The notes under the pieces were generated by a model that saw only the letters and a program-made list of their open reading frames with translations, made no database searches and was not told where the DNA came from. A DNA stretch of 64,000 nucleotides, taken from contig JAJZHK010000005.1 in NCBI GenBank assembly GCA_021804565.1, positions 1 through 64,000 of the forward strand, read 5' to 3'. Numbering within the stretch: the stretch's first letter is position 1; every line of letters begins with the position of its first letter. Origin of the DNA: Pseudomonadota bacterium (GTDB lineage: Bacteria; Pseudomonadota; Gammaproteobacteria; Pseudomonadales; Moraxellaceae). Below are positions 57,699 to 64,000 of this stretch, piece after piece. Position numbers and translations under genes: made by a program.

Positions 57699-57726
57699 TG
57701 TAAGAAAAACCGCCGGCCTCCCGACT
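57699..57726 (+). promoter_or_regulatory. ECF-sigma-type promoter ahead of arsS (copy 1)
   Basis: TGTAAGAAAAA (57699-57709), 12 bases, CGACT (57722-57726). The same two elements with the same spacing precede the methyltransferase gene at 63004-63031, while the 12 bases between them differ. The TGTAA-type -35 and CGA-type -10 fit extracytoplasmic-function sigma promoters. It lies 26 bases before the arsS ATG. Confidence 0.65.
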
Positions 57727-57752
57727 GAAGCCTATCTTCCTGGAGGCTGTTC

Positions 57753-58733
57753 ATGAAATCCACCCTGAGTTTATTGGAGTCCACCGACTTTCCGGAAATT
57801 CATCGTACTCACCTGGAAACCCTGCAGGCCAATCTCGGTTATCGCTGCAACCAGAGCTGTGTGCACTGTCATGTCAACGCCGGCCCCCAGCGCAGCGAGA
57901 TGATGAGCGATGAGGTGATCCAGCTCATGCAGCAGCTCTTGGACCAGGAGACCCTGCGCTGTCTGGATCTGACTGGGGGAGCTCCAGAGCTGCATCCGCG
58001 ATTTCGCGACCTGGTTCTCCATGCCCGGCGCCAGGGCATCCACGTCATCGATCGCTGCAATCTCACCGTGCTGTTGGAGCCTGGCCAAGAGGATACCGCT
58101 GATTTTTTGGCCGAGCATCAGGTTGAGATTGTCGCCTCCCTGCCTTGCTACAGCCTGGACAGGGTCGATCAGCAACGTGGCCGGGGAACTTTCGAAAAAA
58201 GTATACAGGTTCTAAAGCGCCTGAATCGCTTGGGCTACGGCATCCCCGCCAGCGGAAAAATCCTCAAGCTGGTTTACAACCCTGTCGGCGCGACCCTGGC
58301 TCCTGACCAAAAGCAGCTGGAGGATAGGTATCGCCGCGAGCTGTCTGAAAAATTTGATCTGCAGTTCAGCGCTTTATTGACCCTGACCAACATGCCCATA
58401 CAGCGCTTTGGTGCCGTTTTGATCGCACAGGGTCAGTTTGACACCTATATGAACCTGCTCAAAAGCAGCTACCAGGCCGCCAACCTTGCTCAACTCATGT
58501 GTCGTACGCTGATCAGTGTGGACTGGCAGGGCTATCTGTACGACTGCGACTTCAACCAGCAACTGGGTTTAGCCATTCCCCCCCACAGCCGGTCCTCATC
58601 ACCCTGGCATGTACGTGACCTCCTGCAGACTGGGCTTAGGCCGAGGCGGATCAGGGTGGCGGACCACTGTTATGGATGCGCGGCAGGACAGGGCTCCAGC
58701 TGCGGGGGAGCGCTGACGGGGAGCACCGCATGA
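57753..58733 (+). CDS. arsS: Arsenosugar biosynthesis radical SAM protein ArsS
   Basis: A 326-residue radical SAM protein of the TIGR04167 group (radical SAM/Cys-rich). The cluster motif is CNQSCVHCH (Cys32, Cys36, Cys39). A conserved VDWQGYLYDCDFNQQL segment follows, then the C-terminal Cys motif HCYGCAAGQGSSCGG (Cys306, Cys309, Cys317). Some members carry selenocysteine here; this one uses Cys codons only. ArsS is thought to attach the 5'-deoxyadenosyl group to methylated arsenic on the way to arsenosugars. A GGAGG ribosome-binding site precedes the ATG. First gene of a tightly packed operon. Confidence 0.9.
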   Translation: MKSTLSLLESTDFPEIHRTHLETLQANLGYRCNQSCVHCHVNAGPQRSEMMSDEVIQLMQQLLDQETLRCLDLTGGAPELHPRFRDLVLHARRQGIHVIDRCNLTVLLEPGQEDTADFLAEHQVEIVASLPCYSLDRVDQQRGRGTFEKSIQVLKRLNRLGYGIPASGKILKLVYNPVGATLAPDQKQLEDRYRRELSEKFDLQFSALLTLTNMPIQRFGAVLIAQGQFDTYMNLLKSSYQAANLAQLMCRTLISVDWQGYLYDCDFNQQLGLAIPPHSRSSSPWHVRDLLQTGLRPRRIRVADHCYGCAAGQGSSCGGALTGSTA

Positions 58734-60889
58734 GTCTGGTCCGACGTTCCATACTGCTGCTCATCCTGCTCGCCTTGGCAAGCCCACTGTTTTTCCTGGG
58801 TCACCGCTACATGAACCTGACTTTCCTGAAAGCACAGATGAGCGTGCTACTCGCCTTGCATCATGAACACGCTTTTTTCTTCACGGCTGCCTTCTTTTTC
58901 CTATATGTGGCCGTGGCGGCCCTGTCCGTCCCAGGAGCTGCCATGATGACACTGGCGGCCGGAGCCCTCTTTGGTCTTATCCAGGGCACCTTGCTGGCTT
59001 CCTTGGCCTCCAGCTTAGGTGCCCTGCTCGCCTTTCTGGGATCGCGTTACCTCTTACGTGATTACATAGAGAGGCGATACGCTGAACGCATGCGCAACAT
59101 CGATCAGGGCTTGGAGCGCGAGGGCGCTTTTTACTTGCTTACTTTACGTCTGCTACCTTTGTTTCCCTTTTTCCTGGTCAATGTCCTGCTGGGTTTGACG
59201 CGTATGCGTTCGGGCACTTTCTATATGCTCAGCCAGCTGGGCATGCTGCCTGGCACACTGGTGTACGTCAATGCCGGCACCCAGCTGGCGCATATCTCCA
59301 AGCCCACAGATATTCTGTCGCTACGTATCCTCGGAGCCTTCGCTTTGCTGGCACTCTTCCCTTGGATAGCACGCATGATCTTGGATCCATGGAGAGCTTA
59401 TCGGGCCTTGCGCGGATGGGCACGTCCCCAGCACTACGATCGCAATTTGATCGTCATCGGTGCTGGAGCGGCGGGTCTGGTCAGCGCTTACATCGCTGCC
59501 GCGGTCAAGGCCAAGGTGACCCTGATTGAAAACCATCGCATGGGCGGTGACTGTCTCAATTACGGATGCGTTCCCAGCAAGGCTCTGATTCGTAGTGCCA
59601 AACTGGCCCACCAAATCCGTCATGCCGACCGCTATGGGCTGCGACCCACATCGGCAATTTTTTCTTTCCAAGAGGTCATGCAAAGGGTGCAGTCGGTGAT
59701 TCAGCAGGTGGCACCGCACGACAGTTCTGAGCGCTATACCGCCCTAGGGGTCGAAGTCTTGCAGGGGCATGCTCGCCTGGTCGATCCATGGACGGTTGAA
59801 ATCAAGGATACCGAGGGACATATTCAGCGTCTCACCACGCGTGCGATCATCCTCGCCACCGGGGCCAGCCCTAGCGTCCCAGACCTGCCTGGCTTGGAGG
59901 ATGCAGGTTACCTGACATCGGATACGCTTTGGGAGGAACTGGCACGGCGGGAGAAAATTCCTGCACGGCTGGTGGTCTTGGGGGGGGGCCCCATAGGTTG
60001 CGAGTTGACGCAGGCGATGGCCCGCCTCGGCGCCAAAGTCACCCAAGTGGAACGATCGGACAGGCTAATGGCGCGTGAGGACGTCGATGTCTCCGCCCTG
60101 GTCTTGTCCGCACTGCAAAATGAGGGTGTCACGGTACTCACCGGGCATGAAGCGCTGCGTTGTGAGCGGATGGATGGACGCAAGTTCCTGGTGCTTGAAC
60201 ATGGAGGACAGAACCAGCGCATCGAGTTCGATGATCTGATTTGTGCTGTGGGGAGAACAGCCCGACTGAAGGGGTACGGCCTGGAAGATCTCGGCATTCC
60301 GACCGGAAAAACCATCACCACCAACGAGTACCTGCAGACATCCTTTCCCCATATCCTGGCCGCAGGCGATGTGGCAGGACCCTATCAATTGACCCATACA
60401 GCAGCTCATCAGGCATGGTATGCCAGTGTCAATGCCCTTTTTGGCTTCGTCCATAAATTCAAAGTGGACTATCGCGTGATTCCTTGGACCACCTTCGTGG
60501 ACCCGGAAGTGGCCAGGGTAGGATTAAACGAGCAGGAAGCCAAGGCCCAAGGTATCCGCTACGAACTGACACACTACGGCATCGACGATCTTGATCGCGC
60601 CATGGCCGATGGTTCGGCTTACGGATTCATCAAGATACTGACCGTGCCCGGTAAGGACAAGATATTAGGCGTGACCCTGGTGGGAGAACATGCCGGCGAT
60701 CTGTTGGCAGAGTTTGTTCTGGCCATGAAATGGGGACTGGGTCTGAACAAGATCCTGGCTACTCTTCATACGTACCCCACGCTTTCTGAGGCCAACAAGT
60801 ATGCCGCAGGTGCATGGAAACGAGCCCACACTCCGCAGGCGCTACTACGCTGGCTGGAACGTCTGCATCACTGGCGGCGGGGGAATTGA
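58730..60889 (+). CDS. Fusion of VTT/TVP38 membrane domain with mercuric-reductase-like flavoprotein
   Basis: A 719-residue protein. Residues 1-225 form a VTT (TVP38/TMEM64) membrane domain with LSVPGAAMMTLAAGALFGLIQG and RLLPLFPFFLVNVLLG. Residues 238-719 form a pyridine-nucleotide disulfide oxidoreductase with FAD motif IVIGAGAAGL, redox pair Cys275/Cys280 (GGDCLNYGCVPSK), NAD motif VLGGGPIGCELTQAMARLG and the C-terminal dimerisation domain ending AGAWKRAHTPQ. The terminal Cys pair of true MerA is absent. The ATG overlaps the arsS stop (ATGA). A membrane-tethered thiol or arsenical redox role is inferred from context. Confidence 0.88.
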   Translation: MSLVRRSILLLILLALASPLFFLGHRYMNLTFLKAQMSVLLALHHEHAFFFTAAFFFLYVAVAALSVPGAAMMTLAAGALFGLIQGTLLASLASSLGALLAFLGSRYLLRDYIERRYAERMRNIDQGLEREGAFYLLTLRLLPLFPFFLVNVLLGLTRMRSGTFYMLSQLGMLPGTLVYVNAGTQLAHISKPTDILSLRILGAFALLALFPWIARMILDPWRAYRALRGWARPQHYDRNLIVIGAGAAGLVSAYIAAAVKAKVTLIENHRMGGDCLNYGCVPSKALIRSAKLAHQIRHADRYGLRPTSAIFSFQEVMQRVQSVIQQVAPHDSSERYTALGVEVLQGHARLVDPWTVEIKDTEGHIQRLTTRAIILATGASPSVPDLPGLEDAGYLTSDTLWEELARREKIPARLVVLGGGPIGCELTQAMARLGAKVTQVERSDRLMAREDVDVSALVLSALQNEGVTVLTGHEALRCERMDGRKFLVLEHGGQNQRIEFDDLICAVGRTARLKGYGLEDLGIPTGKTITTNEYLQTSFPHILAAGDVAGPYQLTHTAAHQAWYASVNALFGFVHKFKVDYRVIPWTTFVDPEVARVGLNEQEAKAQGIRYELTHYGIDDLDRAMADGSAYGFIKILTVPGKDKILGVTLVGEHAGDLLAEFVLAMKWGLGLNKILATLHTYPTLSEANKYAAGAWKRAHTPQALLRWLERLHHWRRGN

Positions 60890-60891
60890 TC

Positions 60892-61692
60892 ATGTGCTTA
60901 CGTCTTCTGTTACTTCTTGTCGTTTACGCCCTGGCTGGCTGTAGTCAGGCAGCTGCCTTTGATGCGGGGGCCTGGAGTCATCTGCTACAAAAACATGTGC
61001 GCGTCTATCAGGGAGGGAGTGTGACGGCTGTCGATTATGCAGGGCTCCTGGCCGATAAACCTGCATTAGATCGTTTTCTGCACGCTACCTCAGCAGTCCG
61101 TGCGGAGGCCTTTGCGCGCTGGCCGAAACAGGATCAGCTGGCTTTTCTTATCAATGCCTACAATGCTTGGACCATCGACTTGGTGCTGACGGGATACCCT
61201 GGACTGCACTCCATCAAGGATCTTGGGGGACTGTTTGCTTCTCCCTGGAAAAAGAATTTCATCCCCTTGCTGGGTCAATTGCTGTCCCTGGATGATATCG
61301 AGCAGGGACTGATTCGTGGCTCCGAGACTTTCCATGAACCACGGGTCCATTTTGCCCTCAATTGCGCCAGCCGAGGCTGTCCGCCCTTGCGGCCCGAGGC
61401 TTATGATGGGGCCCATCTGGAGCAACAGCTTGATGATCAGACCCGTAAATTCCTGAAGGATCGTGACCGCAACCGCCTGCAGGGGCACACCCTGCAGATT
61501 TCATCGATATTCAAATGGTACGCTGACGACTTTACCCAGGGATGGCATGGCATGACCCGTCTTCCTGTCTTCCTGGCTCACTATGCCTCCGCCTTGGGCT
61601 TGAATGCGACTGAAACCCGATTACTGCTCGAAGGTAAGATCGATATCACCTACCTGCCCTATGATTGGCAACTGAACGCGGCGGGCAGCTGA
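60892..61692 (+). CDS. DUF547-domain lipoprotein
   Basis: A 266-residue exported protein with lipobox LVVYALAGCSQA. The DUF547 core includes VDYAGLLADKPALDRFL, LAFLINAYNAWTIDLVL, HFALNCASRGCPPLRPEAY and SIFKWYADDF. The conserved Asn-Ala-Tyr-Asn and Cys-Pro segments suggest an enzyme-like fold, but biochemistry is unknown. DUF547 genes recur in arsenosugar clusters. It starts two bases after the preceding stop with a G-rich ribosome-binding site. Confidence 0.88.
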   Translation: MCLRLLLLLVVYALAGCSQAAAFDAGAWSHLLQKHVRVYQGGSVTAVDYAGLLADKPALDRFLHATSAVRAEAFARWPKQDQLAFLINAYNAWTIDLVLTGYPGLHSIKDLGGLFASPWKKNFIPLLGQLLSLDDIEQGLIRGSETFHEPRVHFALNCASRGCPPLRPEAYDGAHLEQQLDDQTRKFLKDRDRNRLQGHTLQISSIFKWYADDFTQGWHGMTRLPVFLAHYASALGLNATETRLLLEGKIDITYLPYDWQLNAAGS

Positions 61693-61693
61693 C

Positions 61694-62371
61694 ATGATGC
61701 AGCTATCCGTCATCGTCCCCCTACTTAATGAGAAAGCGCAGTTACCCGAACTACTGGAGCACCTACATGCTCTGCAAGGGCATGGGTGCGAGATTCTTCT
61801 GGTCGATGGTGGTAGCGACGATCACTCCCCGGAGATCGCCCGCAGTCTAGGATTCACCGTCCTGGACTCAGCACGTGGGCGTGCTGCTCAGATGAATGTG
61901 GGGGCCAGGGCAGCCCAGGGTGATATGCTGCTGTTTCTTCATGCCGATACGCGTCTCCCAACATTTGCCGACGTACTGATCCGTGTGGCATTGATGCATC
62001 AGCGTCACGTTTGGGGTTACTTTGCTGTGTATATCCAAGGAAAACCTCCTCTGTTGCGCGTGATCGCCAAACTCATGAACTGGCGTTCTCGTCTCAGCGG
62101 CGTGGCCACCGGCGACCAGGCTCTGTTCATGAAACGTACGGCTTTTGCCAGCGTTGGCGGGTTCCCGGAGCAGCCCCTCATGGAAGATATTGAAATGTCC
62201 CGCCGTCTGCGCCGGCTTTCAAGACCTGCTTTTTTAGCGCAACGCGTCATCACCTCAGGACGCCGCTGGGAGTCCCATGGCGTATGGAAAACCGTCTTTC
62301 TGATGTGGCGACTTCGCCTGGCCTACTGGTGGGGCGTGCCGGCCGAGGTTCTGGCCGGCCATTATCGATGA
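61694..62371 (+). CDS. TIGR04283-type glycosyltransferase, arsenosugar-associated
   Basis: A 225-residue family 2 glycosyltransferase: LSVIVPLLNEKAQLPELLEHL, then ILLVDGGSDDHSPEIA, with DXD-like LFLHADTRLP and VATGDQALFMKRTAFASVGGFPEQPLMEDIEMSRRL as acceptor-side motif. TIGR04283 members co-occur with ArsS-type radical SAM proteins and are annotated as arsenosugar glycosyltransferases; direct proof is lacking. It overlaps the next gene by four bases (ATGA). Confidence 0.88.
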   Translation: MMQLSVIVPLLNEKAQLPELLEHLHALQGHGCEILLVDGGSDDHSPEIARSLGFTVLDSARGRAAQMNVGARAAQGDMLLFLHADTRLPTFADVLIRVALMHQRHVWGYFAVYIQGKPPLLRVIAKLMNWRSRLSGVATGDQALFMKRTAFASVGGFPEQPLMEDIEMSRRLRRLSRPAFLAQRVITSGRRWESHGVWKTVFLMWRLRLAYWWGVPAEVLAGHYR

Positions 62372-63021
62372 AACCTATCCATATCGTCATTCTTGCCAAG
62401 GCACCGCAACCCGGCAGGGTCAAGACACGCCTCATACCTGCGCTGGGGGCCCATAGGGCGGCGCGCTTGGCCCACCACATGCTGCAACACACGCTGCAAC
62501 AGGCTTTACAGGCTCAGATCGGACCCGTAGAGCTCTGCGCAGACCCTGCACTGACCGAGCATGCCTGGTCAGCGGTGGTCCTGCCCGCAGCAATCGCGGT
62601 GAGTGAGCAGGGACAGGGGGATCTGGGGCGGCGTCTTGCCCAGGCGGTACGGCAGCATACACAAGCAGGTGCCTCGGTATTGCTGATCGGGACCGATTGT
62701 CCGGACCTGGATGCGATGACCCTGCAACGCTCTGCGCAATCCCTGAAGGAGCATGATGCCGTCATGATTCCCGCCTTTGATGGCGGCTACGTGCTGCTTG
62801 GCCTGCATGAATACCATCCCTCACTTTTTGAGGATATGGCCTGGAGTACGCCCCATGTGGCACACGAAACCCAGGCACGACTGCACGCTCTGGATTTGAG
62901 CTTGGCCATCCTACCGAAACTTCATGATATCGATGAATCAGCGGATCTCACTCATCTACCGGAGACCTGGCGGGATATTTTTATTCCAGGTGAGCCATCT
63001 TTTTGTAAGAAAAATGGATGA
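62368..63021 (+). CDS. TIGR04282-type (DUF2064) glycosyltransferase, arsenosugar-associated
   Basis: A 217-residue nucleotidyltransferase-fold protein: IHIVILAKAPQPGRVKTRLIPALG at the start, LGRRLAQAV, LLIGTDCPDLDAMTLQRSAQSL and AFDGGYVLLGLHEYHPSLFEDMAWST. This is the DUF2064 pattern, the regular partner of TIGR04283 in these clusters. The final codons overlap the second ECF-like promoter, whose TGTAAGAAAAA lies inside them. Confidence 0.88.
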   Translation: MKPIHIVILAKAPQPGRVKTRLIPALGAHRAARLAHHMLQHTLQQALQAQIGPVELCADPALTEHAWSAVVLPAAIAVSEQGQGDLGRRLAQAVRQHTQAGASVLLIGTDCPDLDAMTLQRSAQSLKEHDAVMIPAFDGGYVLLGLHEYHPSLFEDMAWSTPHVAHETQARLHALDLSLAILPKLHDIDESADLTHLPETWRDIFIPGEPSFCKKNG

Positions 63022-63031
63022 TGGAACGACT
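63004..63031 (+). promoter_or_regulatory. ECF-sigma-type promoter ahead of the ArsM-type gene (copy 2)
   Basis: TGTAAGAAAAA (63004-63014), 12 bases, CGACT (63027-63031), identical in both elements and spacing to the arsS promoter. The -35 part lies in the 3' end of the preceding gene and the -10 is 32 bases before the ATG. Confidence 0.65.
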
Positions 63032-63063
63032 CTAAGGGTAACAACACCTCGGAGAGCTGTAGC

Positions 63064-64000
63064 ATGCGTGACCTCGTCCAGAATTATTATGGCCAGCAGC
63101 TTCACAGTTCCAAAGATTTAAGGACAACAGCCTGCTGTGATACATCAGCGCCTCCCCCATGGCTCAGACCTTTGTTGTCGCAGATTCACCCTGAGGTACT
63201 CGATCGCTACTATGGCTGTGGCCTGAGCTGTCCAGCCTTGCTGGAAGGTTGTCGGGTTCTCGATCTGGGCTGCGGATCGGGGCGCGATGTCTATTTGTTG
63301 TCGCAACTGGTTGGGGCATCCGGTCAGGTGGTAGGTGTCGATATGACCGATGAGCAACTGGCCCTTGCAGAAAAACACCATGCCCATCATGTGCAGAACG
63401 TGGGCTACGACAATATATGCTTTATCAAGGGCTACATCGAACAGCTCGATGCCCTGGAACTGCCACCCGCCAGCTTTGATGTCATCGTTTCCAACTGTGT
63501 TGTCAACCTTTCGCCTGACAAGGCTGCGGTCTTACAGGGCGTTTTCAAGCTGCTTAAATCCGGTGGCGAGTTTTATTTTTCTGATATCTATGCCGATCGG
63601 CGCATTCCCGATTCCCTACGCCATCATCCAGTGCTCTATGGAGAGTGCCTGGGTGGAGCTTTGTACTGGAATGATTTTATCAGCTTGGCGCGTCAGAGTG
63701 GATTTGCTGACTCACGTCTGGTCAGCGACCATCCCCTGGGCATCACCGATGACATCCTGGGTCAACTGGTCGGAGAGATCCAGTTCTACTCGGCGACCTA
63801 TCGTCTCTTCAAGCTAGCTGGACTGGAGCCTGCCTGTGAGGACTACGGCCAGGCCGTGATTTATCGGGGCAGCCTGCCCCACCACCCGCATCATTTTGTC
63901 CTGGACAAACATCACGACATGAGCACGGGACGCATATTTCCCGTGTGCGGCAATACATGGCGCATGTTGCATGAAACGCGTTTTGCGCCCCATTTCACCT
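63064..64000 (+). CDS. arsM: ArsM-type arsenite S-adenosylmethionine methyltransferase, 3' end outside the window
   Basis: 312 codons are present with no stop before the edge. The N-terminus MRDLVQNYYGQQLHSSKDLRTTACC has the Cys24-Cys25 pair common in ArsM proteins of arsenosugar clusters. SAM motif I is VLDLGCGSGRD (residues 65-75). The arsenic-binding cysteines are probably Cys145 (SNCVVNLSPDK) and Cys195 (GECLGGALYWNDF), 50 residues apart as in algal ArsM. It methylates As(III), supplying the substrate for ArsS. It has its own copy of the cluster promoter. Confidence 0.9.
   Translation, partial: MRDLVQNYYGQQLHSSKDLRTTACCDTSAPPPWLRPLLSQIHPEVLDRYYGCGLSCPALLEGCRVLDLGCGSGRDVYLLSQLVGASGQVVGVDMTDEQLALAEKHHAHHVQNVGYDNICFIKGYIEQLDALELPPASFDVIVSNCVVNLSPDKAAVLQGVFKLLKSGGEFYFSDIYADRRIPDSLRHHPVLYGECLGGALYWNDFISLARQSGFADSRLVSDHPLGITDDILGQLVGEIQFYSATYRLFKLAGLEPACEDYGQAVIYRGSLPHHPHHFVLDKHHDMSTGRIFPVCGNTWRMLHETRFAPHFT

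Noticed and set aside
57454-57756. 100-codon frame between the response-regulator relic and arsS
   Set aside because: No homology by eye; it reads through the promoter motif and overlaps the arsS start; probably debris.
57753-58733. Selenocysteine in ArsS, as in some family members
   Set aside because: All C-terminal motif positions are TGT or TGC codons; there is no in-frame TGA.

Overview
The window looks like chromosomal DNA of a GC-rich gammaproteobacterium, closest in gene order to Pseudomonadales/Oceanospirillales-type genomes. The basis is a set of conserved neighbourhoods read from the translations: topA with small genes and lexA; rluC divergent from rne; the rpsP-rimM-trmD-rplS-xerD-dsbC-hom-thrC-recJ-prfB-lysS series; tRNA-Ser(GCU)/csrA/lysC/alaS/recX/recA/cinA; and rsmI divergent from lpoA-diaA-dolP. 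Phasin, GlpG, TRAP transporter and arsenosugar genes fit an environmental, probably aquatic, organism. No genus can be fixed from sequence reading alone.

Layout. 1-5,900 (minus): tRNA-Val(UAC) cut by the edge, an L,D-transpeptidase, a LOG-family protein, two small conserved-type genes, topA and two unknown genes. 6,050-8,000 (plus): LexA with its own SOS box and a PP_4765-type flavoprotein. 7,940-10,540 (minus): SppA-like peptidase, HAD phosphatase, RluC. 10,560-13,500 (plus): RNase E with a leader of about 400 nt and a strong terminator. 13,580-16,770: two exported proteins and a broken Rpn/PD-(D/E)XK gene. 16,880-30,470 (minus): three-gene proton-pumping transhydrogenase, then lysS back to rpsP, including the prfB programmed frameshift. 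30,670-33,750: a phosphoesterase-family lipoprotein and a saccharopine-dehydrogenase-like enzyme. 33,980-40,860: tRNA-Ser, a candidate CsrA-sequestering small RNA, csrA, lysC, alaS, recX, recA (SOS box), cinA. 40,850-44,490: DctMQP TRAP transporter with a TatT-type lipoprotein. 44,660-54,470: rhomboid-like proteins, a zinc/TPR membrane protein, a lipoprotein protease, rsmI, lpoA-diaA-dolP and an HD-GYP protein. 54,590-57,090: phasin, DUF445-like and SCP2-domain proteins. 57,120-64,000 (plus): a decayed response regulator, then an arsenosugar gene cluster that runs off the right edge.

Two systems stand out. First, at about 34,250-34,416, convergent with csrA, is an RNA with nine GGA motifs in 119 nt. 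Three of them lie in loops of consecutive short hairpins, an intrinsic terminator follows, and a near-perfect GacA upstream activating sequence (TGTCAG-N6-CTTACA) lies ahead. This is the full layout of an RsmY/RsmZ/CsrB RNA, placed beside the gene for the protein it would sequester. Second, the arsenosugar cluster (radical-SAM ArsS, a VTT-domain/flavoprotein-disulfide-reductase fusion, a DUF547 lipoprotein, two glycosyltransferase-type proteins, and an ArsM-type methyltransferase) carries the same bipartite motif, TGTAAGAAAAA-N12-CGACT, ahead of arsS and again ahead of the methyltransferase. It looks like an ECF-sigma promoter pair that splits the pathway into two co-regulated units.

The SOS circuit is also readable: CTG-N10-CAG boxes precede lexA and recA, and the recA box overlaps the stop codon of cinA. 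There is no CRISPR array, no complete insertion sequence, no prophage and no rRNA in the window.
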